The translations under genes and the position numbers were made by a program. Shown piece after piece: positions 1 to 7,958 of a stretch of 64,000 nucleotides of DNA. Origin of the DNA: Acidimangrovimonas sediminis (GTDB lineage: Bacteria; Pseudomonadota; Alphaproteobacteria; Rhodobacterales; Rhodobacteraceae); contig NZ_PHSN01000008.1 of assembly GCF_002871005.1 (NCBI RefSeq), positions 104,054 through 168,053 of the forward strand. The letters are read 5' to 3'. Within the stretch, counting starts at the first letter, position 1. The number at the start of each line of letters is the position of its first letter. The notes beneath the pieces were generated by a model. That model worked only from the letters and a program-made list of their open reading frames with translations. It made no database searches and was not told the DNA's origin.

Positions 1-518
1 GGCCCGAGTACCTGCCGCGCTTTGCCCGGGCCGAGCGGCCCGAGGGCGGCGCGTGGCCCGGTGCCGCGGATTCGCAACGCCTTCAGTCGGCGCTTCGGAC
101 CGCCCGGCGCAAGGACGGCACCGTGCGGGTGACCGAGCTTCCGGGGCCGACGGGGGAATCGAACCGGCTGTCGCTGGTGCCGCGCGCGCCGGTCCTGTGC
201 CTCGGCCCGGGGCCGGAGGTCGCCGCGCGTCAGCTTGCGGCGGTCGAGGCGCTGCGTGGCGCGGCGGTGGCGGCCGAAGGGGCGGTGGCGCCGGAACTGC
301 TCGAGACGCTCGAAGGCTTCTCGGGCGTGCTGTGGTGGGGCGATGCGGAGACCGGGCGTGCCTATGCGCAGGCGCTGGCGCGGCGCGACGGGCCGATCCT
401 GCCGCTGATCGCCGAGGCGCCGGATGCGGGGCGGGTATTGCTGGAACGCCACGTCTGCATCGACACGACCGCCTCGGGCGGCAACGCGCAGCTTCTGGCG
501 GCGGCGGGCGACGGCTAG
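1..518 (+). CDS. putA: PutA C-terminus (bifunctional proline dehydrogenase / P5C dehydrogenase), 5'-truncated by window edge
   Basis: Only the last ~172 codons are present; the reading frame is open from base 3 to a TAG stop at 516-518. The peptide holds a PTGESN segment, then a run resembling LSLVPRxPVLCLGPG, and ends with LLERHVCIDTTASGGN. This is the C-terminal tail I associate with long PutA proteins, beyond the P5C dehydrogenase domain. PutA oxidises proline to glutamate in two steps (FAD, then NAD). The catalytic domains lie upstream of the window and cannot be inspected. A strong hairpin follows the stop, so this looks like the end of a transcription unit. The assignment rests on the tail alone. 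Confidence 0.75.
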   Translation, partial: PEYLPRFARAERPEGGAWPGAADSQRLQSALRTARRKDGTVRVTELPGPTGESNRLSLVPRAPVLCLGPGPEVAARQLAAVEALRGAAVAAEGAVAPELLETLEGFSGVLWWGDAETGRAYAQALARRDGPILPLIAEAPDAGRVLLERHVCIDTTASGGNAQLLAAAGDG

Positions 519-545
519 GCCGCCACGCCTTTTCGCCCGCATCCT

Positions 546-582
546 GGGCGGGGCATCGGGGGCTTCCCCGGCTGCCCCGCCC
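546..582 (+). terminator. Nested GC-rich hairpin downstream of putA
   Basis: Perfect 10-bp outer arms (GGGCGGGGCA at 546-555, TGCCCCGCCC at 573-582) enclose a second small hairpin CGGGG-GCTT-CCCCG. A moderately T-rich stretch follows. It sits 28 bp after the putA stop and fits a factor-independent terminator, although the T tract is interrupted. Confidence 0.6.
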
Positions 583-801
583 GTGTCTCTTGTGCCGCGC
601 CGGGCCCTGTGCGCGGTCAACTCGCAGAAACCGGTGGCAACCGGGGACCGAATCCGGGATACCCCGGGGCGACGCCGCCTGGCGAGGCGCCGCCGGGCGG
701 TGCGGTCAGGCAATCCCACGCTTCGCGGCGCGCGCCGCGCTGATCAAGACATTCCGGGGCGCCGCGACCGGCCACCCCGTCCAACAACGCCGGGGCATGC
801 C

Positions 802-1722
802 ATGACCATCACCCACCTTGTCACCCATTCCGGCGGCTTCCATGCCGACGAGCTTCTGTCCTCCGTCATCCTCACCCGGCTCTATCCCGACGCCGCGCTG
901 GTCCGCTCGCGCGAGGCGGCGTGGATCACCCCGGGGGAGGGCCGGATCATCTATGACGTGGGCCGCTCCTATGACGCCGTGACCGGCATCTTCGACCACC
1001 ACCAGCGGCCCAATCCGCTGCGCGAGGACGGGCAACCCTACAGTTCCTTCGGGCTGATCTGGAAGCATTTCGGCCACGCCTACCTGCGCGCCTCCGGGGT
1101 GCCCGAGGCGGCGGTGGAAGAGGTCCACGCGAGCTTTGACAAGGGGTTCGTGCTGCCGGTCGACCTTGTCGACAACGGCGCGCTGGAACCCTCGGTCGCG
1201 GGGCCTCTGGCGGGGCTGACGCTGCCCGCGCTGCTGGAGACGCTGAAGCCCGCCTTCGACAGCCGCGGTGCGGGCGCCGACGATGTCGCCTTCCTTCGCG
1301 CCCTGGATGTGGCGCGGGCCTTCGTCGAGGCGGCGGTCGAGGGGCGGGCCGCCAAGTGCCGGGCCGAGGCGATGGTGATGCAGGCGATCGAGGCCGCCGG
1401 GGCCGCGCGCATCCTCGAACTGCCGATGGGCATGCCCTTCCGCTCGGCCGTCGAGAAGGCGGGGGCGGATCACCTGCTGTTCGTGATCCACCCGCGCGAC
1501 GGAGACTGGGCCCTGACCACGATCCGCAAGGGTGGCGACACCTTCGAAAGCCGGGCCGACCTGCCCGAGGCCTGGGCCGGGCTGACCGATGCGGCGCTCG
1601 AGGCGGTCAGTGGCGTGCCAGGGGCGAAGTTCTGCCACAATGCCCGGTTCATCGCCGTCGCCGCCACGCACGCGGCGGTCCTGCGGATGGCCGAGCTGGC
1701 GGTCGCCGCGGCGGAGGTGTAG
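802..1722 (+). CDS. MYG1 family protein (UPF0160, DHH-like predicted hydrolase/exonuclease)
   Basis: 306 aa. The N-terminus THSGGFHADEL, then DVGRSYD and FDHHQ, are the metal-ligand motifs of the MYG1/UPF0160 family, which has DHH-phosphoesterase-like chemistry. Eukaryotic MYG1 is a 3'-5' RNA exonuclease; the bacterial role is not established. ATG at 802 is chosen because the family begins almost directly before THSGGFHADE. The frame is open upstream, but that part looks like noncoding GC-rich sequence. The gene stands alone between the putA terminator and the convergent lrgB gene, whose stop is only 5 bp away. Length is usual for the bacterial members. Confidence 0.85.
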   Translation: MTITHLVTHSGGFHADELLSSVILTRLYPDAALVRSREAAWITPGEGRIIYDVGRSYDAVTGIFDHHQRPNPLREDGQPYSSFGLIWKHFGHAYLRASGVPEAAVEEVHASFDKGFVLPVDLVDNGALEPSVAGPLAGLTLPALLETLKPAFDSRGAGADDVAFLRALDVARAFVEAAVEGRAAKCRAEAMVMQAIEAAGAARILELPMGMPFRSAVEKAGADHLLFVIHPRDGDWALTTIRKGGDTFESRADLPEAWAGLTDAALEAVSGVPGAKFCHNARFIAVAATHAAVLRMAELAVAAAEV

Positions 1723-1727
1723 GGGCC

Positions 1728-2438
1728 TCAGGCCAGGGCGGCGAGGAGGGTCGCGACCAGCACGTTCAGCAATCCCACCAACACCATCAGCAGCCCGGCG
1801 ATGGAGCCTTCCTCCACCCCCAGCTGGTTGGCGCGCGCGGTGCCCGCCCCGTGGGCCCCGATCGCCAGCACAGCCCCACGGGCAAGCGAACTGCGGATCG
1901 GCAGCCAGGTCAGCATCATGTCGCCCAGCACCGCGCCGAAAACCCCGGTCAGCACGACGAACACCGCCGTCAGGTTCGGTACCCCGCCGATGTCCTGCGA
2001 GACCTGCATCGCGAAGGGCGTGCTGATCGAGCGCGGAAGCAGGCTCAGCCTCAGCGCGCCGTTCAGCCCCAGAAGCGTGGCGAGGAGCCAGCTTGTCCCG
2101 ATCGCGGTCAGGCTTCCGGCGACCATGCCGAAGGCCAGCACCGGCCATTCGCGCCGGATCAGCGCGCGCTGTTCGTAGATCGGCACCGCGAAGGCCACGG
2201 TCGCGGGCCCGAGCAGCGTCAGCAGCCAGCCGGCGCCGTGCATGTAATCGCCGTAGCTTGCATGCATGAGCAGCACCACGACGATCAGCAGCGCGGGCGT
2301 CAGCGCCAGCGGCATCAGAAGCCAGTGCGGCCAGCGACGGTAAAGCCGCTTGGCCAGCAGGTAGAAGGCGATCGTCAGCGCCGACCAGAACGCCGTCGCG
2401 AGCCAGGGATCAAGCGTCGAGAGCATGGGATGCGGCAT
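1728..2438 (-). CDS. lrgB: LrgB/CidB family membrane protein
   Basis: 236 aa, almost entirely hydrophobic with about six to seven predicted membrane spans. The core includes GPATVAFAVPIYEQ, SISTPFAMQVS and a GAHGAGTARA segment, all typical of the LrgB/CidB family. The family includes murein-hydrolase/holin-like modulators in Gram-positives and, in plastids, the glycolate/glycerate transporter PLGG1; bacterial members have been linked to small organic acid movement. It is the second gene of a two-gene operon and overlaps the end of the lrgA-like gene by 29 bp, implying translational coupling. A transporter role for pyruvate- or glycolate-like acids is inference. Confidence 0.85.
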   Translation of the reverse strand: MPHPMLSTLDPWLATAFWSALTIAFYLLAKRLYRRWPHWLLMPLALTPALLIVVVLLMHASYGDYMHGAGWLLTLLGPATVAFAVPIYEQRALIRREWPVLAFGMVAGSLTAIGTSWLLATLLGLNGALRLSLLPRSISTPFAMQVSQDIGGVPNLTAVFVVLTGVFGAVLGDMMLTWLPIRSSLARGAVLAIGAHGAGTARANQLGVEEGSIAGLLMVLVGLLNVLVATLLAALA

Positions 2439-2832
2439 GGCGCGCCCTCCACTTGCCCGAAAGCTCGACCGTCATCGCGGTCACGCCCATCACGGCGACG
2501 GTGCCGCCGAGGATCACCACCATGATCTTCAGCCCGAGCAGGCCGAACAATTGCGGATAGTTCAGCACCGCCAGCACCGCGGGTATGAAGAACAGGAGAA
2601 GCTCGGCCAGGAACCAGCTTGCGCCGCGCCTCAGGCTCAGCACGCTGATCCGGCGCGTCGCCAGCAGCAAGAGCACCAGCGCAAGGCCGACGATGCCGCC
2701 GGTCAGGGGCAACCCGGTCGCGCGCACCACCTCCTGGCTGAACAGCCAGATCAGGCCGAGGAAGACGATCTGTCCCGGCGCACTGTGGCGCAGGCCGTAG
2801 CGGAAGCGGACGGAGAGGTGGTGGGCGGTCAT
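2410..2832 (-). CDS. lrgA: LrgA/CidA family membrane protein
   Basis: 140 aa with four predicted membrane helices. PGQIVFLGLIWLFSQ, TGLPLTGGIVGLAL and FFIPAVLAVLNY match the holin-like CidA/LrgA family (YohJ type). The start at 2832 gives the usual family length; the upstream frame extension is arginine-rich and unlike the family. It is the promoter-proximal partner of lrgB and is transcribed divergently from a LysR regulator. The dyad in the intergenic space lies about 90 bp from this start. Confidence 0.85.
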   Translation of the reverse strand: MTAHHLSVRFRYGLRHSAPGQIVFLGLIWLFSQEVVRATGLPLTGGIVGLALVLLLLATRRISVLSLRRGASWFLAELLLFFIPAVLAVLNYPQLFGLLGLKIMVVILGGTVAVMGVTAMTVELSGKWRARHAASHALDA

Positions 2833-2919
2833 GGCGGAAACTCCCGTTCGGCGCGTGTCTCCTTCCCTGGGGGCAATATGGGGGCGCGGCGGAAATTCGT
2901 AAAATGACTTGTGTGACTG

Positions 2920-2946
2920 ATCATCATTCCAATATGGAATGATGAT
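2920..2946. promoter_or_regulatory. Perfect 11-bp inverted repeat overlapping the LysR start codon (probable operator)
   Basis: ATCATCATTCC (2920-2930) and GGAATGATGAT (2936-2946) are exact reverse complements around a 5-bp AATAT centre. The core TTCC-N5-GGAA also contains the T-N11-A layout of LysR-type boxes. The repeat covers the first in-frame ATG codons of the LysR gene and lies in the only gap between it and lrgA. It most likely serves negative autoregulation and control of lrgAB. Confidence 0.6.
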
Positions 2947-3826
2947 GAATTTCCGCACGCTGAGAATGTTCGTCGAGGTGGTCCGCCAGGGTGGCTTCAC
3001 CCGCGCGGCCGAGGCCGTCTTTGCCACCCAGTCGACGGTGAGCAAGGCGGTGCGGCAGCTGGAGGACGAGGTTGGCGTGCCGCTGATCGACCGGGCGGGG
3101 CAGCGCGTCGGCCTCACCGCGGCGGGGGAGGTGGTGCACCGCCGGGCGTTGCGGATCCTTGCCGAACAGGCGGACCTGATGCGCGAGATCGACGAGATCC
3201 GCGGCCTGCAGCGCGGCACGCTGCGCCTCGGCCTGCCGCCGATCGGATCAAGCGTTCTGTTCGCGCCGGTGCTGGCCAGCTACCGCGCGCGGTATCCCGG
3301 GGTCGACATCCACCTGGTCGAACACGGCAGCTCGCGGCTGGAGGAGGTGGTCCGGGCGGGGGAGCTTGACCTCGCCGGATCGCTGCTGCCGGTGTCCGAG
3401 GAATTCGCCTGGCAGGATGTCCGGCGCGAGCCGCTGATGGCCCTGCTGTCACGCGATCACCCGCTGGCGAAGGCCGGCGCGATCGGGATCGACGCGCTGC
3501 GCGACATCCCGTTCATCCTGTTCGAAAGCGGTTTCGCCCTCAACCGGATCATCGTCGAGGCCTGCCGCCGCCGGGGCTTTACCCCGCAGGTCGCGGTGCG
3601 CAGCAGCCAGGTGGATTTCATCGTCGAACTGGCCGCCTCAGGCCTGGGCGTGGCGTTTCTGCCCCGGCTGATGACGCGCGAGCAGCACCGCCATCTGGTG
3701 GCGCAGGTGCTGCTCGACCATGCCGATACGGATTGGCACATGGCCATGGTCTGGCGCCGCGATGCCTATCTGTCCCATGCCGCCCGCGCGTGGCTTGCCT
3801 GCCTGCGCGAGGGCGGTCGGCCCTGA
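2939..3826 (+). CDS. LysR family transcriptional regulator of the lrgAB pair
   Basis: 295 aa, normal LysR length. A winged helix-turn-helix at about residues 5-62 (FRTLRMFVEVVRQGGFTRAAE, STVSKAVRQLEDEVG) is followed by a substrate-binding domain (~95-290). Three ATG codons run consecutively at 2939, 2942 and 2945. The third gives the typical MNFRTLRMF start and is the only one with room for the weak GGA at 2936-2938, so the true protein may be two residues shorter. Divergence from lrgAB suggests it controls them, as CidR-type LysR proteins do in other bacteria. The effector is unknown. Confidence 0.85.
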   Translation: MMMNFRTLRMFVEVVRQGGFTRAAEAVFATQSTVSKAVRQLEDEVGVPLIDRAGQRVGLTAAGEVVHRRALRILAEQADLMREIDEIRGLQRGTLRLGLPPIGSSVLFAPVLASYRARYPGVDIHLVEHGSSRLEEVVRAGELDLAGSLLPVSEEFAWQDVRREPLMALLSRDHPLAKAGAIGIDALRDIPFILFESGFALNRIIVEACRRRGFTPQVAVRSSQVDFIVELAASGLGVAFLPRLMTREQHRHLVAQVLLDHADTDWHMAMVWRRDAYLSHAARAWLACLREGGRP

Positions 3827-3858
3827 GGCCGCGGGAAGAGTGGTTCGGGCGGAAGGGC

Positions 3859-4776
3859 TCAGGTGGGGCGGCCGCGGATCACGCAGACCTCGTGGAAGAG
3901 CGGGGCGTCCGGGTCGCTGTCGACGCGTTCCTGCGCCTCGATCGCGGTCAGGTGCTGCCGGCCCTCGGGATCGGCGTAGAATTCGCACGCGAAATCACCG
4001 TCGAGGCCACTGCCGCGCAGTGCCTTTTCGAGCGCCACGAAGAACGAGAAATCGGTGCCCGCGTGCTGCCGCACGACCTGAGCATGCAGGATCTCGGGGG
4101 TGTAGCCGTTCGCCTCGAACAGGCCGCAGATCACCTCCGTGCCGATCCGCGCACCGAAGTTGAGCACCACCTCGGCCGAGGGCGCCACCGCCCGCAGCCG
4201 GCGCAGCAGCGCCTCGTTCAGGCCAAGGCCGACGGCGTTGAAGGGAAACGCGTCGAAATCGGCCCAGGGGTAGTAATGCGCAAGGTGGTCGGCCTCGCGG
4301 TCTTCGGCGCCGTCGGCCAGCGCTACCTTCTGCGCGCGGCGAAAGCTGGACAGGCGGGGATCGTCGGGGTCGCCCACCTGCGGCAGGCAGCCGATCACGA
4401 TGTCGGCGCGCTCCACCGCGGTGCGGGCCTCGGGATGGTCGATCAGGCTGACCTCCCCGTGCACGGGGGTGAAACGGTCGGCCTCACGCGGGGCGAGGCG
4501 GCGCACGTTGGCCTCGGCCAGTTGCGCCAGCCGTGGGTCGAGGTCGCTTCCGGCAACGGCGGCGGCGCCGCAAATGTGCAGCATGAAGGCCACGTTGATG
4601 CCGGTGCCGACGCCCACCTCGTAGACCCGCTTGTCACGCAGCTCGGCGCGCTCGAGTCCCTTCTGGAAGGTCTCGGTCCAGGGATCGGTGGGGTCGAAGG
4701 CGAATTCGGGAGAGACCGGGGAGGGCGCGGTCTCGTAGCTTTCGGTGTCTCTCGGGAGAGGCTTGGAATCGGTCAT
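3859..4776 (-). CDS. mmtN: MmtN-like methionine S-methyltransferase (DMSP synthesis, methylation route)
   Basis: 305 aa, SAM-dependent. Predicted to methylate methionine to S-methylmethionine, the committing step of the methylation route to DMSP. Motif I is VYEVGVGTGIN (51-61). The strongest evidence is colinear resemblance to the N-terminal catalytic domain of plant methionine S-methyltransferase as I remember it: IVIGCLPQ (126-133; plant IVGCIPQ), VGLGLNEAL (182-190), VVLNFGARIG (203-212; plant IFNMGGRPG) and AGTDFSFFVALEK (239-251; plant AGDTDISALVEIEK). Length matches bacterial MmtN. The start at 4776 (MTDSK) is preferred over an upstream proline/arginine-rich extension. Upstream lie a PLP decarboxylase and an aminotransferase, the two enzymes expected next in this route. 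Identity comes from recalled alignments, not a search. Confidence 0.82.
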   Translation of the reverse strand: MTDSKPLPRDTESYETAPSPVSPEFAFDPTDPWTETFQKGLERAELRDKRVYEVGVGTGINVAFMLHICGAAAVAGSDLDPRLAQLAEANVRRLAPREADRFTPVHGEVSLIDHPEARTAVERADIVIGCLPQVGDPDDPRLSSFRRAQKVALADGAEDREADHLAHYYPWADFDAFPFNAVGLGLNEALLRRLRAVAPSAEVVLNFGARIGTEVICGLFEANGYTPEILHAQVVRQHAGTDFSFFVALEKALRGSGLDGDFACEFYADPEGRQHLTAIEAQERVDSDPDAPLFHEVCVIRGRPT

Positions 4777-4817
4777 GGGGTCTTTCAGCGTCTGGGCCGG
4801 TCTCGCGGCGGGGGCAA

Positions 4818-4844
4818 CCCGGGCGCGGGGAACGCGCGCCCGGG
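4818..4844. other. Intercistronic hairpin between the decarboxylase and mmtN
   Basis: Arms CCCGGGCGCG (4818-4827) and CGCGCCCGGG (4835-4844) enclose a 7-nt loop in the 117-bp gap between the two minus-strand genes. No T tract follows on the minus strand, so it is more likely an mRNA-stabilising or attenuating hairpin than a full terminator. Confidence 0.45.
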
Positions 4845-4893
4845 GCAGGTGCATCTGCACGGTCGAACGGCAGGGGAACGGCGGTGGCACCGC

Positions 4894-6156
4894 TCAGTCG
4901 AGAAGCAGCACCTCGCGCACATCCCCCCGCATGCAATGATCGGACCGCATCGAGGCGGCGTAGCCGCCCGCGTTGATCAGTGCGATCACGTCGCCTTCCT
5001 CGGGCGGCGGCATCGCGTGATCCTCGGCCCACTTGTCCAGCGCCTCGTTGACGTTGCCGGCCACGGTGTAGCTCCGGGGCGCCCCGGGGCGCGGCACGGC
5101 GGCGACGGGTTCGCAGGGCAGGCCGTAGAAGGCGGGCTCCATCGCCAGGTTGAAGCCCGCGTCCAGCCCGAGGAACTCCACGTCCTTGCGGCGCTCGGAA
5201 TAGGTCACGCGGGTCAGCAGGACGCCCGCATCCTTGACCAGGAAATCCCCCGGCTCGACCGCGACGGAGAGGCCGCGCCCGCCATAGGCCGCGGCGACCG
5301 CGCTGGCCCAGCGGTCAAGGTCGAGCGGCTTGTCGTCAGCCTTGTGCGGCAGGCCGAGGCCGCCGCCGATGTTCACCTCGGTCAGGTCCGGCAGCTGGTC
5401 GACGAAGGCAAGACTTGCCTCCAGCACCCGGGCGAACTGGATCAACTCGCGGTCGAGATAGCCCGACCCCGCGTGGAAGTGGATCCGGGTTATCTTCAGC
5501 CCCGCCGTCCGGGCGATCTCGATCGCCTCGGGCAGGCGGTCGAGGTAGATGCCGAACTTGGTGGCCTCCTCCCCGCTGTATTGCAGCAGGTCGTTGCCGG
5601 TATAGCCGATGCCGACGTCGGGGTTGATCCGGATGCCCACCTCGCGCCCCGGGCACAGCTCGCCGATCCGGCGCAGCGCGGTAAGGGAATCGAGGTTGAT
5701 GTTGATCCCGTCGAAGCGCGCGAGCACGGCCATGTCGGCAGGCGAGAGCGACCCCGCGGTGAAGGAGATATCCTCCTCGCGGAAGCCCGAGGCCAGCGTG
5801 TGCATCAGCTCGTTCGGGGAACAGATGTCGGCGCCGCACATGCCTTGCGCCGCCAGGTGCGACAGCAGTTGCGGGGTACGGTTGGCCTTGATCGCGTAGT
5901 AGATCCGGTATCCCAGCCCGGTGCCGTCCAGCGCGCGGCCCAGCCGGGTCAGGTTGTCGACCACGCGCGGGGCGCGCAGCACGTAGGCGGGGGTTTCAAC
6001 CTTGCGCGCCAGCGCGTCCAGATCCGCGGTGCCCAGGTGCAGCCGTCCCTCGCGATAGGTCAGGTCGTCGCGCTGCCACCAGGGGGTGTCGTGCGCCGCC
6101 GGGTCCCGGGGGCGGGTCCCGGCGGGCGCGGTCGTCGTGGCACTGGCCTCAGACAT
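4894..6156 (-). CDS. Fold-III PLP-dependent decarboxylase, predicted S-methylmethionine decarboxylase
   Basis: 420 aa with the alanine-racemase fold of ornithine/diaminopimelate decarboxylases. YYAIKAN puts the PLP lysine at K90. HFHAGSG, VNIGGGLG, EPGDFLVKDAG and NAGGYAASM are the phosphate- and substrate-site motifs, and the near-C-terminal DHCMRG resembles the active-site cysteine region. In the S-methylmethionine route a PLP decarboxylase makes 3-dimethylsulfoniopropylamine, and the position directly upstream of mmtN supports that reaction. On sequence alone it could act on another basic amino acid. It overlaps the TusA-like gene by 8 bp, so the two are translationally coupled. The ~25-residue N-terminus before the domain is low-complexity. 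Confidence 0.78.
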   Translation of the reverse strand: MSEASATTTAPAGTRPRDPAAHDTPWWQRDDLTYREGRLHLGTADLDALARKVETPAYVLRAPRVVDNLTRLGRALDGTGLGYRIYYAIKANRTPQLLSHLAAQGMCGADICSPNELMHTLASGFREEDISFTAGSLSPADMAVLARFDGININLDSLTALRRIGELCPGREVGIRINPDVGIGYTGNDLLQYSGEEATKFGIYLDRLPEAIEIARTAGLKITRIHFHAGSGYLDRELIQFARVLEASLAFVDQLPDLTEVNIGGGLGLPHKADDKPLDLDRWASAVAAAYGGRGLSVAVEPGDFLVKDAGVLLTRVTYSERRKDVEFLGLDAGFNLAMEPAFYGLPCEPVAAVPRPGAPRSYTVAGNVNEALDKWAEDHAMPPPEEGDVIALINAGGYAASMRSDHCMRGDVREVLLLD

Positions 6157-6421
6157 GATGCGGCGTGGCCCCTGTGGTCGTCGCGGTCCCGGCGATGGCG
6201 GCGGCGGCCCCGGCGGGCGCGGCCGAGTGGATCAGCCGCAGGTCGGTGGCTTCTCCGGTCAGCGAGGCGGCGACACGATCGCAATCGCAGCAGGTTTCGT
6301 CCACCAGCACGTCAAGCGGCAGCCCGCAATCCGAACGGCCGATCACGGCCTGCTTGATGCGCAGCACGGTCAGCGGTGCGGAAAGCCCGCGGCAATCGAT
6401 GAAATGGGTGGGTTGGCTCAT
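6149..6421 (-). CDS. TusA-like small protein lacking the CPxP cysteine
   Basis: 90 aa. The opening FIDCRGLSAPLTVLRIKQA aligns with the LDxRGLxCPxPVLxTK opening of TusA sulfur carriers, but the catalytic cysteine position is serine (S-A-P). Cysteines occur elsewhere: one just before the motif (C10) and a CCDCD cluster around residue 45. The last ~25 residues are alanine/threonine-rich and probably disordered. It is unlikely to be a normal persulfide carrier; a structural, metal-binding or chaperone-like role is possible. It ends 8 bp inside the decarboxylase gene, so it is made together with that enzyme. A role in DMSP synthesis is guilt by association only. Confidence 0.6.
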   Translation of the reverse strand: MSQPTHFIDCRGLSAPLTVLRIKQAVIGRSDCGLPLDVLVDETCCDCDRVAASLTGEATDLRLIHSAAPAGAAAAIAGTATTTGATPHHV

Positions 6422-6518
6422 GTCCTGTCCTTCCTTAGGTCTGGCCTTCGGGTCTGGCCTATGAGGGGGGCGGCCCTGACCGCCGAGGAGGCCCGCGAGG
6501 GCCGAGGAGGGGGCGCCG

Positions 6519-7958
6519 TCAGAGACGCCCGGCCTTCAGATCCTCACCGGCGCGGATCAGCGCGTCGGAAAGGATATCGATGATCTCGTCGACGTCGGCG
6601 CGGGTGACGACCAGCGGCGGCGAGAGGATGGCGAGGTTCTCGTAGGGGCGCACCAGAAGGCCCGCCTCCTGGCAATAGGCGTCGACGCGGGCGGCCAGCG
6701 CCATGTTGGCGGCGTTGGGGCCCGGCGCCTCGCCGGTCCAGCATTCGACGCAGGCCATCAGGTGATCGCCCCGCACCGTGTAGACGATCGGCAGGTCGCG
6801 CAGGGCGCGCAGCCGCTCGTTGAAATAGGGGCCGATCTCGCGCACATGGGCGCAGATCCCCTCGCGTTCCATGATCTCGATGTTCTTGAGCGCCGCGGCA
6901 CAGGCCACCGGATGGCCGGAATAGGTGAAGCCGTTGGAGAAGACGGGCTTGTCCTCGGGCGCGGCCTGCGACATCGCCTCCATGATCCGGTCCGAGATGA
7001 TCACCGCGCCCAGTGGCTGGTACCCCGAGGTGATCCCCTTCGCGGTGACGATCATGTCGGGCTGGATGCCGAACCGCGCCTCGGAGGCGAAGAAGTGCCC
7101 CAGCCGGCCGAAGCCCGTCACCACCTCGTCCGAGATGTAGAGGATGCCGTGCTTGCGGCAGATCTCCCACGTCGCCTTCTGGTAGCCCTCCGGCGGGGTC
7201 AGCACGCCGCCCGAGGCCAGGATCGGCTCGGCGATGAAGCAGGCGATGTTTTCGGGGCCGAGCTCGGCGATCTTCGCCTCCATCTCGGCGGTCAGCTCGG
7301 CCAGCCTTTCCCGCGCGCTCAGGCTGCTGCGGTCGGGGTCGTGGCCGGGGCTGGAAAGGTGATGGACGAAATCGCTTTCATAGTGGAAATGCGTCCGGTC
7401 CGCCGCCTTGCCCGACAGCGACTGCGCCAGGTAGGTGCCGCCATGGTAGGCATTGACGCGCGAGAGCACGTGGCGCTTTTCCGGCTGGCCCTGGGCCGAG
7501 AAGTGGTAATGCGCGATCCGCACGGCGGATTCCACGGCGGTCGAGCCGCCGGTGGTGAAATGCACCCGGTTCAGGTCGCCCGGCGCCAGTTCCGCCAGCT
7601 TCTGCGACAGCCGTGCGGCCGGCGCGCTCGTGACGTCTCCGAACGGGGTGTAATAGGCCATCTTGCGGGCCTGGTTACCGATCGCCTCGGCCAGTTCCTC
7701 ATTGCCGTAGCCCACGGTCATGCACCACATGCCGCCGATCGCGTCGAGATAGCTCTTGCCCTCGCGGTCGCGCACCCGCACGCCCTTGGCCTCGTTCACC
7801 ACCAGCGCGCCCTCTTCGCCCAGCGTGCTGAGGTCGGCCCAGGCGTGCAGGACATGGCGGGCGTCGGCCTCGGTCAGGGTGGGGGCGTTGTGCCCCTTGC
7901 CGGGGTGGGTGCCGTCGGCGGTGCCGGTATCGGCGTGGGAATCGGCAAGTGTGTCCAT
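6519..7958 (-). CDS. Class III PLP aminotransferase, predicted DMSP-amine aminotransferase
   Basis: 479 aa, fold type I. The PLP lysine lies in MIVTAKGITSGYQPLG (K307); the ring aspartate is in YISDEVVTGFGR (D277); FTTGGSTAVESA and NAYHGGTY are further family motifs. Homologues are often called putrescine-, taurine- or beta-alanine-pyruvate transaminases. In the methylation route to DMSP the amine made by the decarboxylase is deaminated to the aldehyde by such an enzyme, which is the role inferred here. The start at 7958 gives a ~35-residue acidic/histidine-rich leader, with GAAAGGG about 12 nt upstream. It is the first gene of the downstream four-gene block, preceded by a 502-bp gap. Confidence 0.78.
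   Translation of the reverse strand: MDTLADSHADTGTADGTHPGKGHNAPTLTEADARHVLHAWADLSTLGEEGALVVNEAKGVRVRDREGKSYLDAIGGMWCMTVGYGNEELAEAIGNQARKMAYYTPFGDVTSAPAARLSQKLAELAPGDLNRVHFTTGGSTAVESAVRIAHYHFSAQGQPEKRHVLSRVNAYHGGTYLAQSLSGKAADRTHFHYESDFVHHLSSPGHDPDRSSLSARERLAELTAEMEAKIAELGPENIACFIAEPILASGGVLTPPEGYQKATWEICRKHGILYISDEVVTGFGRLGHFFASEARFGIQPDMIVTAKGITSGYQPLGAVIISDRIMEAMSQAAPEDKPVFSNGFTYSGHPVACAAALKNIEIMEREGICAHVREIGPYFNERLRALRDLPIVYTVRGDHLMACVECWTGEAPGPNAANMALAARVDAYCQEAGLLVRPYENLAILSPPLVVTRADVDEIIDILSDALIRAGEDLKAGRL

Noticed and set aside
3733..6357. Very long open frame on the plus strand opposite mmtN and the decarboxylase
   Set aside because: The minus-strand frames carry clear enzyme motifs; the plus-strand product is arginine/glycine/histidine-rich without any recognisable motif, as expected from high-GC antisense frames.
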